Origin: Microbacterium oleivorans
Lineage (GTDB): Bacteria > Actinomycetota > Actinomycetes > Actinomycetales > Microbacteriaceae
Assembly: GCF_013389665.1 (NCBI RefSeq)
Contig: NZ_CP058316.1
Coordinates: 1,984,001-2,048,000, forward strand
DNA length: 64,000 nucleotides
Direction: 5' to 3'
Under the pieces are notes generated by a model. That model had not been told where the DNA came from, searched no databases, and worked only from the letters and a program-made list of their open reading frames with translations. Shown in pieces: positions 42,407 through 50,520 of the stretch (position 1 is its first letter; every line of letters starts with the position of its first letter). Both the position numbers and the translations under genes were made by a program.

Positions 42407-43305
42407 GCACGATCGCCCCCACCCCGGCCCCGGCCACCTTGCCGCTCGAGCCCGCCCCCGCGCCGCCCGCACGTCGCCGTCGGAGCGGCCGCATCCGATG
42501 GGGGATGTGGATCTCGCTCGCTGTGATCGTGCTGTTCGGGTTCGCGCCGGTCTACTGGCTGCTCGTGACCTCGCTGACGCCGAGCGACCGCGTGTTCGCG
42601 TTCCCGCCGGCGCTCTTCCCCACTCAGATCACCTTCGAGCACTACGCCACGGTGTTCGGCAACGCCCAGATCTTCGGCTACCTGCGCAACAGCGTGATCG
42701 TGTCGGTGATCACCGCCGTGCTGTCCGTCGTCGTGTCGATGTACATGGGGTACGCGTTCTCGAAGTACCGCTTCGTCGGGCGCAAGTCGCTGATGTACTT
42801 CGTGCTCTCGAGCCAGATGTTCCCGCAGGCGCTGCTGCTGGTGACGCTCTACCTCGTCTTCGCGCAGTTCGGCCTGCTGAACACCTACCTCGCGCTGATC
42901 CTGTCGTTCACGACCTTCACCCTCCCGCTGTGCGTGTGGATGCTGAAGGGGTTCTTCGATGCGCTTCCCGACGACCTCATCGAGGCCGCGCGCATCGACG
43001 GCGCCGGTCCGTGGCGCATCTTCCACTCGGTGGTGTTCCCGCTCGCGGCCCCGGGCCTCGTCGCGGCCGGCCTGTTCGCCTTCGTCCGCGGCTGGAACGA
43101 CTTCATCTTCGCGCTGACGCTCGCCGGGCCCGACCGGCAGACGCTGCCCCCGGGCCTGGTGAACACGTTCATCTCCGAGGCGAGCACGTCGTGGCCGGCG
43201 CTCATGGCGGCATCGCTGATCGTGTCGGTGCCCGTCTGCGTCGCCTTCATCCTCCTGCAGCGCTTCCTCGTCGGCGGCATCACCGCCGGCGCGGTCAAGG
43301 GCTGA
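42403..43305 (+). CDS. Sugar ABC transporter permease (MalG type) of the IclR-linked operon
   Basis: 300 residues: Pro-rich then Arg-rich N-tail of ~32 residues, six membrane segments, EAA loop IEAARIDGAGPWRIFHSVVFPLA and end LQRFLVGGITAGAVKG. Coupled to the first permease by a four-base overlap, with the solute-binding-protein gene 28 bases downstream behind AAGGAG. No ATPase gene is present. Confidence 0.92.
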   Translation: MSTIAPTPAPATLPLEPAPAPPARRRRSGRIRWGMWISLAVIVLFGFAPVYWLLVTSLTPSDRVFAFPPALFPTQITFEHYATVFGNAQIFGYLRNSVIVSVITAVLSVVVSMYMGYAFSKYRFVGRKSLMYFVLSSQMFPQALLLVTLYLVFAQFGLLNTYLALILSFTTFTLPLCVWMLKGFFDALPDDLIEAARIDGAGPWRIFHSVVFPLAAPGLVAAGLFAFVRGWNDFIFALTLAGPDRQTLPPGLVNTFISEASTSWPALMAASLIVSVPVCVAFILLQRFLVGGITAGAVKG

Positions 43306-43333
43306 ACCACCCACCCGATTCGAAGGAGAATTC

Positions 43334-44620
43334 ATGGTCCAGGACATCTCGCGGCGCACCCTGCTGCGGTACTCGGTCTTCGGCATCGGCGGTGCCGCGG
43401 TGCTCGGGCTCGCCGGCTGCGCGCCCGGCGGTTCGGGAGCCCCGGCCGCGACACCCGGCGGCGGCACCGCGACCGATTTCACGTTCTCGTCGTGGAGCCT
43501 GTCGGAAGAGGCCGCGAAGCCCGCCATCGAGTCGGCGCTGACGAGCTTCCGCCAGGCCGAGGGCATCGAGATCGACACGGTCGCCTACCCCTACAACGAG
43601 TACCTCAACCAGCTCACCCTGCAGGTGCGCGGCGGTCAGTTCGCCGGCGCCGCCCAGCTGGATGTCGCGTGGCTCTCAGCCCTCGCCGCTCTCGGCAAGC
43701 TCACCGACCTCTCGGCGTTCACGTCCGGGGCGGGCTACACCGACGCCGCGCTGGGCGCCGGCAGGTCCGACGGCAAGCAGCTCGGGCTGCCCTGGACGAT
43801 CGGGGCCGTGGGTCTCATCGGCAACGCGGAGCTGTTCGAGCGCGCCGGGGCGTCGCTCACGCCCACCACGATCGAGGAGTTCGAGGACGGGCTCCGCGCC
43901 CTCAAGGGCATCGGTGTGATCCCCTACGCCGCAAGCACGAAGGCCGCGCAGCTCAAGGACATCGTCGTGTGGATGCAGACCTTCGGATCGCCCATCGTCG
44001 ACGGGGACGCCTCGGCGATCGGCGACGAGGCATCGGTCAAAGCGGTCGAGTGGTACAAGAAGCTCTACGACGACGGGCTCATCGCGCCCGACGTCGATCG
44101 GGCGGCCGCGCGCACGCTCTTCGCCCAGGGGGCGACGGCGATCTACGACGACGCCCCGGTGGGCAAGTCCTCGGTGCTGTCGCAGTCGCCCGACGCGTCG
44201 CTGGGCGACAAGATGGTGCCGATCGCGAGGCCCGTGCTCAAGGCGGGGCAGACGCCGCAGCACGTGCTGTGGGGGCACCTCGTCGTCGTGGTCGACGGGG
44301 CCGGCGCGCAGACCGCGTCGGACTTCGCGGCGTGGCTGACCAGCGATCCCGCCCAGAGCGAGACGTACTTCACCGCTCTCGGCCTGCCGCCCACGACGGA
44401 TGCCGCGCTGTCGTCGACGGCGGTGACCTCGAACACGTTCGTCGAGGCGTTCACCTCGTCCATCACCGCGACCGCGCAGCCGAGCCCGCTCTGGAAGTAC
44501 CCCGCGTACGGACAGATGGAGACCGCCATCGCCGAGCAGGTGCAGGCGGTCCTCATCGGTCAGGCGCAGCCCGCCGCGGCCATGAAGACCGCGGGAGAGG
44601 CGATCGACCGCCTGCTCTGA
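43334..44620 (+). CDS. Tat-type solute-binding lipoprotein of the IclR-linked importer
   Basis: 428-residue family 1 binding protein. The N-terminus SRRTLLRYSVFGIGGAAVLGLAGC combines a twin-arginine motif with a lipobox (LAGC), so it is probably exported folded by Tat and then lipidated. Mature features: FTFSSWSLSEEAAKPAIESALTSFRQAEGIEIDT, LGLPWTIGAVGLIGNAELFERAG, GATAIYDDAPVGKSS. Its neighbours (FAD oxidoreductase, alginate-lyase-like enzyme) suggest an acidic oligosaccharide ligand. A strong hairpin follows the stop. Confidence 0.9.
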   Translation: MVQDISRRTLLRYSVFGIGGAAVLGLAGCAPGGSGAPAATPGGGTATDFTFSSWSLSEEAAKPAIESALTSFRQAEGIEIDTVAYPYNEYLNQLTLQVRGGQFAGAAQLDVAWLSALAALGKLTDLSAFTSGAGYTDAALGAGRSDGKQLGLPWTIGAVGLIGNAELFERAGASLTPTTIEEFEDGLRALKGIGVIPYAASTKAAQLKDIVVWMQTFGSPIVDGDASAIGDEASVKAVEWYKKLYDDGLIAPDVDRAAARTLFAQGATAIYDDAPVGKSSVLSQSPDASLGDKMVPIARPVLKAGQTPQHVLWGHLVVVVDGAGAQTASDFAAWLTSDPAQSETYFTALGLPPTTDAALSSTAVTSNTFVEAFTSSITATAQPSPLWKYPAYGQMETAIAEQVQAVLIGQAQPAAAMKTAGEAIDRLL

Positions 44621-44651
44621 GCCGTTTCCGACACCGAACCCCCCGCCCCCG

Positions 44652-44684
44652 ACCGGTGCGGGGCCCCGACGGGCCCGCACCGGT
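44652..44684 (+). terminator. Strong intercistronic hairpin after the binding-protein gene
   Basis: ACCGGTGCGGGGCCC (44652-44666) pairs with GGGCCCGCACCGGT (44671-44684): 14 base pairs with one bulged G and a CGAC tetraloop. There is no U-run. It lies between the binding-protein and FAD-oxidoreductase genes, so it may be a partial terminator or a 3'-end stabiliser of the importer mRNA, as known for malE-malF. Confidence 0.65.
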
Positions 44685-44708
44685 GCTCCCCCTGCCCCCG
44701 AAGGAACC

Positions 44709-46967
44709 ATGCGCTCTCAGAACATCGAATCCGACATCACCGTCGTCGGCGGCGGCCTCGCCGGCGTCTGCGCCGCCATCAGCGCCGCGCGACTGGGCAA
44801 GCGGGTGGCCCTCGTGGGCAATCGGCCGGTGCTCGGCGGAAACTCGTCGTCGGAGGTGCGGGTGTGGGTCGTCGGCGCCACGTCGCACGGCATCCAGCGC
44901 TTCGCTCGCGAGAGCGGCGTCATCGGTGAGCTCTACGTCGAGAACCAGTACCGCAACCCCGAGGGCAATCCGATCATCTGGGACGAGGTCGTGCTCGACG
45001 CGGTGCGCGCCGAGCCGAACATCCGACTGTTCCTCAACACCGACGTGCGCGAGATCGACCTCGACGAGGTCGGGGGCGAACGTGTGATCACCGCGGTGCA
45101 CGGGTGGACGATGGGTTCGGAGATCGCCACGACGTTCCGCAGCCCCTACGTGCTGGACTGCACCGGCGACGGCCTCATCGGCTACCTCGCGGGGGCGGAC
45201 TTCCGCATCGGGCGCGAGGCCCGCGACGAGTTCGGCGAGGCGTGGGCTCCCGAGGTGGCCGACGAGGAGCTGCTCGGGTCGACGATCCTGTTCTACACGA
45301 AGGACCTCGGACGCCCCGTCGACTTCGTCGCCCCCGACTCGGCGAAGGACATCACGACGACGCCCATCCCCACCTCGCGGATCCTGCGGTCGGGCGACTC
45401 CGGGGCGCACTACTGGTGGATCGAGTGGGGCGGACACCTCGACACCGTGCACGACAACGAGGCGATCCGCGATGAGCTGCGCTCGGTGATCTTCGGTATC
45501 TGGGACTACATCAAGAACTCGGGCCGCTTCGACGCCGAGACCCTCGACCTCGAATGGGTCGGCACGATGCCCGGCAAGCGGGAGTACCGCCGCTTCCTCG
45601 GCGACCACGTGCTCACCCAGAACGAGATCCTCGACCAGGTCGACCACGAGGACGCCGTCGCCTTCGGCGGGTGGTCGATCGATCTGCACCCCGTGGAGGG
45701 GATGTACGCCACCGAGGCCGGCGCGCACCAGCGGTACTCCGACGGGATCTACGGCATCCCGTTCCGCAGCTACTACTCGCGCAACGTCGCGAACATGCTC
45801 ATGGCCGGACGCGACATCTCGGCCAGTCACGTCGCGTTCGGTTCGACGCGGGTGATGGCCACCTGCGGCGCCGGCGGCGAGGCGGCCGGAACCGGGGCCG
45901 CGCTCGCGCTCGATCTGGGCGTGCGCCCGCGCCGCATCGCCACCGCGCACGCGCACGAACTCCGTCAGCTGCTGCTGCGCCAGGACGCCGCGATCTTCGG
46001 TGTGCGCAACGACGACCCGCACGATCTGGCGCTGCGCGCGCGGGTGACGGCGTCCTCGGCGGCGGCGACGATCGACCCCGTCGAGCTCGCCCCGGGCGCA
46101 GCGACCACCGACCACCCGCTCGACCGCGACCTGGGCGTGCTCGTGCCGGTCGATCCGCGACTCGACGGCGTCGACGTGCTCGTGCGGGTCACGCGCCCGA
46201 CGACCATCAGCGCCACCCTGTGGACCACCGGGCGGCGGCAGAACGCGGTTCCGGTCGACGAGCGCGCGCACACCACGGTCGAGGTCGCGGCGGGGGACGA
46301 GCCGCAGTGGGTGCGGCTGCCGCTGACCTGGACGCCCGACGAGCCCGAGAACGTCGTGATCGTGCTGGGTGCGAACGACGATGCCGCCGTCGTGCTCGCC
46401 GACGCCCAGGTTCCGGGGGTGCTGGCTCTCCCGCACCGCCCGCAGGCGGACGGCGACCAGAACGTCGAGGTCGACGAGTCCGAGAGCGTCATCGCGTGGC
46501 CGGCGATCCCGTTGCGGGGCCGCACGCCGCGGCTGCGGCTTCACCCGAGCACGGCGGCGTTCGCCGAGCAGAGGGCCGTGGGCGGCTATCAGCGGTTCTT
46601 CGGCGGCCCGAACATGTGGATGTCGCTGCCCGACGACCCCGATCCGGCGCTGAGCCTCGCGTGGGGGGAGGGGCAGCGGGTGCGCCGCATCCGGCTGGTC
46701 TTCGACGACGACACCGACGTGGAGCTGAACACGCTCCACCACCACCGCACGCCCGATCGGGTCTTCCCCGAGCTCGTGCGCGACTACGTCGTCGAGACCC
46801 GTCGCGGCGATGCGCACGAGTGGGAGGAGCTGGTGCGCGCGAGCGCGAACCGTCGGCGCCAGCGCGTGCACGACGTCGAGGCCGACGATGTCACGGCGTT
46901 GCGGGTGCGCGTGCTCGCGACCAACGGCGCCCCACAGGCGCGCATCGTCTCACTGCGCGTGATGTGA
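44709..46967 (+). CDS. Large FAD-dependent oxidoreductase (FAD_oxidored type)
   Basis: 752 residues. N-terminal Rossmann FAD site DITVVGGGLAGVCAAISAARLGKRVALVGNRPVLGGNSSSEVR, then YVLDCTGDGLIGYLAGADFRIGREARDEFGE and MAGRDISASHVAFGSTRVMATCGAGGEAAGTGAAL close the ~430-residue oxidoreductase domain. The remaining ~320 residues are beta-rich and hold no clear family match; they resemble a carbohydrate-binding or sandwich module. Such proteins recur in pectin/uronate loci, but their reaction is largely uncharacterised. No signal peptide, so cytoplasmic. GAAGGAA precedes ATG 44709. Confidence 0.82.
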   Translation: MRSQNIESDITVVGGGLAGVCAAISAARLGKRVALVGNRPVLGGNSSSEVRVWVVGATSHGIQRFARESGVIGELYVENQYRNPEGNPIIWDEVVLDAVRAEPNIRLFLNTDVREIDLDEVGGERVITAVHGWTMGSEIATTFRSPYVLDCTGDGLIGYLAGADFRIGREARDEFGEAWAPEVADEELLGSTILFYTKDLGRPVDFVAPDSAKDITTTPIPTSRILRSGDSGAHYWWIEWGGHLDTVHDNEAIRDELRSVIFGIWDYIKNSGRFDAETLDLEWVGTMPGKREYRRFLGDHVLTQNEILDQVDHEDAVAFGGWSIDLHPVEGMYATEAGAHQRYSDGIYGIPFRSYYSRNVANMLMAGRDISASHVAFGSTRVMATCGAGGEAAGTGAALALDLGVRPRRIATAHAHELRQLLLRQDAAIFGVRNDDPHDLALRARVTASSAAATIDPVELAPGAATTDHPLDRDLGVLVPVDPRLDGVDVLVRVTRPTTISATLWTTGRRQNAVPVDERAHTTVEVAAGDEPQWVRLPLTWTPDEPENVVIVLGANDDAAVVLADAQVPGVLALPHRPQADGDQNVEVDESESVIAWPAIPLRGRTPRLRLHPSTAAFAEQRAVGGYQRFFGGPNMWMSLPDDPDPALSLAWGEGQRVRRIRLVFDDDTDVELNTLHHHRTPDRVFPELVRDYVVETRRGDAHEWEELVRASANRRRQRVHDVEADDVTALRVRVLATNGAPQARIVSLRVM

Positions 46968-47003
46968 CCCGCATCGGCGCTTCCGGATCCACCTGAGAAA
47001 GGC

Positions 47004-49103
47004 ATGACGATGAGGAATCGATGGAGATTCTCGCTCGCGATCACCGCGGTCGTGGCGCTCGCCGCCCCGGCGCTGCCGGCGGCCGCGGCCCCCACGTCGC
47101 CCGCGACGACCACTACGCCGGCGGCGACGTTCGAGGACGCGTTCGACGAGCTCGCGTCGCACTGGTTCGCCGCCGCGGGAACGTGGGAGGCGTCGGAGGG
47201 TGCGGCCACGGTCGTCCAGCCCGGCGCGGAGCGCGGTTCGATCCTGGCGCTGACCGGTCGCGGCCTGGGAGATGAGGCGACCGCGACGGTCCGTTTCAGC
47301 ACCAGCGGCGGCGGGGCGAACGCGTGGGCGGGCTTCACCGTCCGCCGGGCGGGAACCGCAGACGACTACACGCAGTCGGGGTACACGGTGTTCGTGCGCA
47401 ACAGCGGCGAGCTCGCGCTCATCCGCGCCGCCGGCGACGGCCGGGTGACGGTGCTCGCCACGGCGCAGACCGACGCCCGCCCGGCGACGCAGCCGGTGAC
47501 GCTGACCGCTCGCCTCGACGGCGACGAGCTGTCCGTCGGCGTCGGCGACGCGTCGTCGGCACCGCTGCTCACGGCGACCGACGATGCCTTCGACGGCAGC
47601 GGCTTCGCTCTCGCCGCTCACCGCGATGCGAGGATGTCGGTCGATGCGGTGGCGTTGACCGGTGTCGTCGAGCGCATCGAGCCGGTGCCGACCGACTGCG
47701 TCGCCTGGTCGGGAATCCCCGACGCCGAGGCGGGGCGCGGCGATGTGCTCGTCAGCGGGGCGCGCATCGACGCGGTGTCGTCGCGCATCGCGGCGGGGGT
47801 CGAGCCGCAGGCGTCGGCGTACCCGAGCCTGCTCGACGACGCCGAGGCGGGATTGGGGCGCAGTCCCGCGCCGCCGACGACGTTCTTCGTGCCGTTCTTC
47901 TACAACGACCCGACGGCGCACCGTGCCGCGCGCGATGGGCTGCAGAACGACGCGAACACGGCCTACCAGCTCGCGCTGGCCTACCGGCTCTCGGGCGACG
48001 AGCGCTACGGCGCCCATGCCGCGGACTTCATCGATGCGTGGACGTCGACCGTCACGTGCGTCCGCACGCGGGAGGACTCCGCGCTCGCGTTCAGCTATCA
48101 CTTCCCGGCGTTCATCCACGCTGCCGAGCTGCTGCGCGGCACGGACGCCTGGAACGCAGAGGCGGAGGCCGCCTTCGCGGGCTTCCTCCGCGAGACGGCG
48201 CTGCCGGTGGCGGGCTCGATCCTGCACCGGACGAACAACTGGGGCAGCTGGGCGCTCGAGACGACGACGGCCGCTGTCAGCTACCTCGACGACGCGGCGG
48301 GCATCGCGCGGGCGCACGCGCGGGCGGTGGAGCTGATCGAGCATCAGATCGACGCGGACGGTCATCTGCCCGAGGAGGTGGATCGGAACAACGGCGTCGG
48401 TGACTACGGCATCTGGTACACCCACTTCTCGCTGCTGCCGCTGTTCCTCGTGGCGGAGGCCCTCTCTGAGCACGGCTACGACCTGCACGGATACGTCAAC
48501 GCGAACGGGCGGGGGCTCGCGGATGCCGCCGACGCCGCGACGGGCTGGGTCGCCGACCCGACGACGTTCCGGTACTTCTCGGGAGACGTCGCCGACCTGG
48601 CGAACGTGCGCACGATCGATTACCTCCGCGAGACGGGGGTGGTCGCGCACAGCATGAGCTACTTCGAGCTCGCGCAGAATCACGCGCCCACGCCGGAGCG
48701 GGCGGCGCTGCTGGCCGAAGAGGGGCCGATGACGACGATCCACTCGGCGCCCTACCTGAGCCTGACCCACGGCGGGCTGGCGGATGCGACCGGGGTGCCG
48801 GAAGAGCCGGAGGCGCCGGAGCCTACGCCGGGTGAGCCGGGGCAGCCGGGTGAGCCGGCGGTTCCCGGGATGCCGGGCGGGACCGGCGGTGGGGGCGGGA
48901 CCGGCGGCGCAAGCGGAACCGGGGGTGCCGGCTCGGGCGGTGCTTCATCCGGCTCCGGGAGTCTCGCCGCCGGCGCGGACGTCCTCGCCGGCACCGGCGG
49001 CTCGGTTCCAGCCGGCCCGTTCGCGGCGGCGGTCGCCCTGACGCTCGGCGGGCTGCTGCTCGGGGCTGCACGCCTGCGGCGGCGCGCTGCCGTTGAGCGG
49101 TAG
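47004..49103 (+). CDS. Cell-wall-anchored alginate-lyase-like protein
   Basis: 699 residues. Signal peptide ~1-29 (FSLAITAVVALAAPALPAAAA); residues ~40-215 form a beta-sandwich like LamG/DUF1080 carbohydrate-binding modules (FEDAFDELASHWFAAAGTWEASEGAA). Residues ~225-580 form a helical toroid of the alginate-lyase type with NNWGSW at 411-416 and VDRNNGVGDYGIWYTHFS. Then come a Pro/Glu/Gly-rich wall-spanning linker, the sortase motif LAGTG (661-665), a hydrophobic helix and Arg-rich tail. LAXTG is the class E sortase signal of high-GC Gram-positives. It should cut an acidic polysaccharide at the cell surface for the operon's importer. Confidence 0.83.
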   Translation: MTMRNRWRFSLAITAVVALAAPALPAAAAPTSPATTTTPAATFEDAFDELASHWFAAAGTWEASEGAATVVQPGAERGSILALTGRGLGDEATATVRFSTSGGGANAWAGFTVRRAGTADDYTQSGYTVFVRNSGELALIRAAGDGRVTVLATAQTDARPATQPVTLTARLDGDELSVGVGDASSAPLLTATDDAFDGSGFALAAHRDARMSVDAVALTGVVERIEPVPTDCVAWSGIPDAEAGRGDVLVSGARIDAVSSRIAAGVEPQASAYPSLLDDAEAGLGRSPAPPTTFFVPFFYNDPTAHRAARDGLQNDANTAYQLALAYRLSGDERYGAHAADFIDAWTSTVTCVRTREDSALAFSYHFPAFIHAAELLRGTDAWNAEAEAAFAGFLRETALPVAGSILHRTNNWGSWALETTTAAVSYLDDAAGIARAHARAVELIEHQIDADGHLPEEVDRNNGVGDYGIWYTHFSLLPLFLVAEALSEHGYDLHGYVNANGRGLADAADAATGWVADPTTFRYFSGDVADLANVRTIDYLRETGVVAHSMSYFELAQNHAPTPERAALLAEEGPMTTIHSAPYLSLTHGGLADATGVPEEPEAPEPTPGEPGQPGEPAVPGMPGGTGGGGGTGGASGTGGAGSGGASSGSGSLAAGADVLAGTGGSVPAGPFAAAVALTLGGLLLGAARLRRRAAVER

Positions 49104-49181
49104 TACCCGGGGGTCGGCGGCGGTACGCGCGCCGTCGACCCCCGCCGGCGGTGCGCGCGCACGGTGCGGCATCCTGGCTTC

Positions 49182-49300
49182 ATGCCGACTGTCGCGCGTG
49201 CGGCGGAGCGGCACCAGGTGGTGCTGTTCCTGCTCGCGCTCGCGGTCGCAGTGGTCGTCGGCTTGGCGATGCCGTTGGGCGCGCTGGGCGCTGCGGTGCG
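49182..49300 (+). pseudogene. Remnant of a membrane transporter N-terminus (BASS/ACR3-like)
   Basis: MPTVARAAERHQVVLFLLALAVAVVVGLAMPLGALGAA looks like the first helix of a bile-acid:sodium-symporter/arsenite-efflux type protein, but the frame then turns to unrelated Arg/Cys-rich sequence and stops by 49400. CATCCT lies six bases before the ATG, the leaderless arrangement of live genes here. I infer a truncated dead gene; the family guess rests on one helix only. Confidence 0.35.
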
Positions 49301-49382
49301 GGACGTGCGGGTTGGATGTCGCGGGTCGCCGTGTCACTGTGTTCAGCGCCGTCACGTCCCGCGCATCGTGCGGGCACGGGCA

Positions 49383-50366
49383 TCACGGCCGTCCGGATGA
49401 CCCACCGCCCGGGGCGCCTGCGCCGCCGCCCGCAGCGGGCGCGGTGCGGGTGTCGACGCGGGCGGTGAGCGCGACGCTGTAACCCGAGGTCGTGTCGCCG
49501 GAGGCGGCCGCGAGTTGCAGGGCACCGCCGTCGTCGCTGAAGACGTTGTCGGAGTCGAGGCTGATCTGCGCGAGGTTGCGGGCGGAGCCGTCGTAGGACG
49601 AGAGCGCGTAGACGTTCGCGCACACGTCTTCGGGCAGGGCGACCTGCGAGGTGGCGATCGCGTTCGCCGCGTCGGTGATCGATGCGGCGTCGGGGTAGAC
49701 CTCGAAGTGGATGTGGGGCCAGCGCCCGGCGTAGCAGCCCGGGATGATCGAGGTGAACGTGACGACCCCCGACGCGTCGGCGATCTGCACGCCGCGGAGG
49801 TAGTTCTCGTTCTCGACGCCGCTGGAGTACATCGAGTACCGCCCTTGCGCGTCGCAGTGCCAGACGTAGACCGCGGCGCCGGCGAACGGCACGTCGCCGG
49901 CGGCTGTGTCGAGGATGGTGAGGCGCAGCGTCATCGGTACTCCGTCGGCGGTGGCCCCGCCGGCGAGCGAGGACCGGATGTCGCTGCGCACGATGCCCGA
50001 CTGCTCGAGCACGTCGGGGCCGTTGGAACCGTCGCCCGGGTACGGGCCTGCTGTCTCGTCGGGGATCTCGCCGGCCGGGACGTCGACGGCCGCACCGGTC
50101 GCCGGGGGGCTCGCCGTCGCGGAGGCGCTGGCCGACGGGGTCGCCGCGGGTGACGTCGGGGATGCCGTGGCCCGCGGGGTGCAGGCGGCGAGGGCGGCCG
50201 CGCCGAGGCCCACGCCGACGAGGCTCAGCACCGATCGCCGGGTCAGCAGCGTCCGGATGTCGAACGGTGCGCCCTGGTCGACCACCTCGTCATCGACGCG
50301 ATCGAGCAGCCGCCCTTCGTACGCGGGGCCGTCGGGGGTCTGCTCAGGCTCGGGGATGCGGTTCAT
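49383..50366 (-). CDS. Secreted intradiol ring-cleavage dioxygenase-like lipoprotein
   Basis: 327 residues. About 40 polar residues precede LLTRRSVLSLVGVGLGAAALAAC, a twin-arginine signal with lipobox (LAAC), followed by a Ser/Thr/Ala-rich linker. The C-terminal domain is the intradiol dioxygenase beta-sandwich: PFAGAAVYVWHCDAQGRYSMYS, ENYLRGVQIADASGVVTFTSIIPGCYAGRWPHIHFEVY, carrying the Tyr and His-x-His iron ligands. Cytoplasmic relatives open catechol or protocatechuate; extracytoplasmic ones are poorly known and may act on lignin-like aromatics. GAGG lies upstream of ATG 50366. Confidence 0.87.
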   Translation of the reverse strand: MNRIPEPEQTPDGPAYEGRLLDRVDDEVVDQGAPFDIRTLLTRRSVLSLVGVGLGAAALAACTPRATASPTSPAATPSASASATASPPATGAAVDVPAGEIPDETAGPYPGDGSNGPDVLEQSGIVRSDIRSSLAGGATADGVPMTLRLTILDTAAGDVPFAGAAVYVWHCDAQGRYSMYSSGVENENYLRGVQIADASGVVTFTSIIPGCYAGRWPHIHFEVYPDAASITDAANAIATSQVALPEDVCANVYALSSYDGSARNLAQISLDSDNVFSDDGGALQLAAASGDTTSGYSVALTARVDTRTAPAAGGGAGAPGGGSSGRP

Positions 50367-50520
50367 CGGGGCTCCTCGGATTCGATCGGTGGTACCGGGA
50401 GTGTGACGCCTTTCCCCAGCACGGACGTCGGAACCGTCTATGGGTGACCTATGCGAGCGTCCGAACGCGCGCAGCTCCAAAAAACGCGAGGAACTCGAAG
50501 AACGCGAGGAGCGCGAGGTG

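Noticed and set aside
44553..46871. 772-codon antisense frame opposite the FAD oxidoreductase
   Set aside because: High-GC third-position bias leaves long antisense frames open. The translation is His/Arg/Val-rich without motifs, while the plus strand has clear FAD signatures.
49104..49382. Several short overlapping frames as additional small genes
   Set aside because: Apart from the one transporter-like helix they are Arg-rich shadows without start signals or conserved features.
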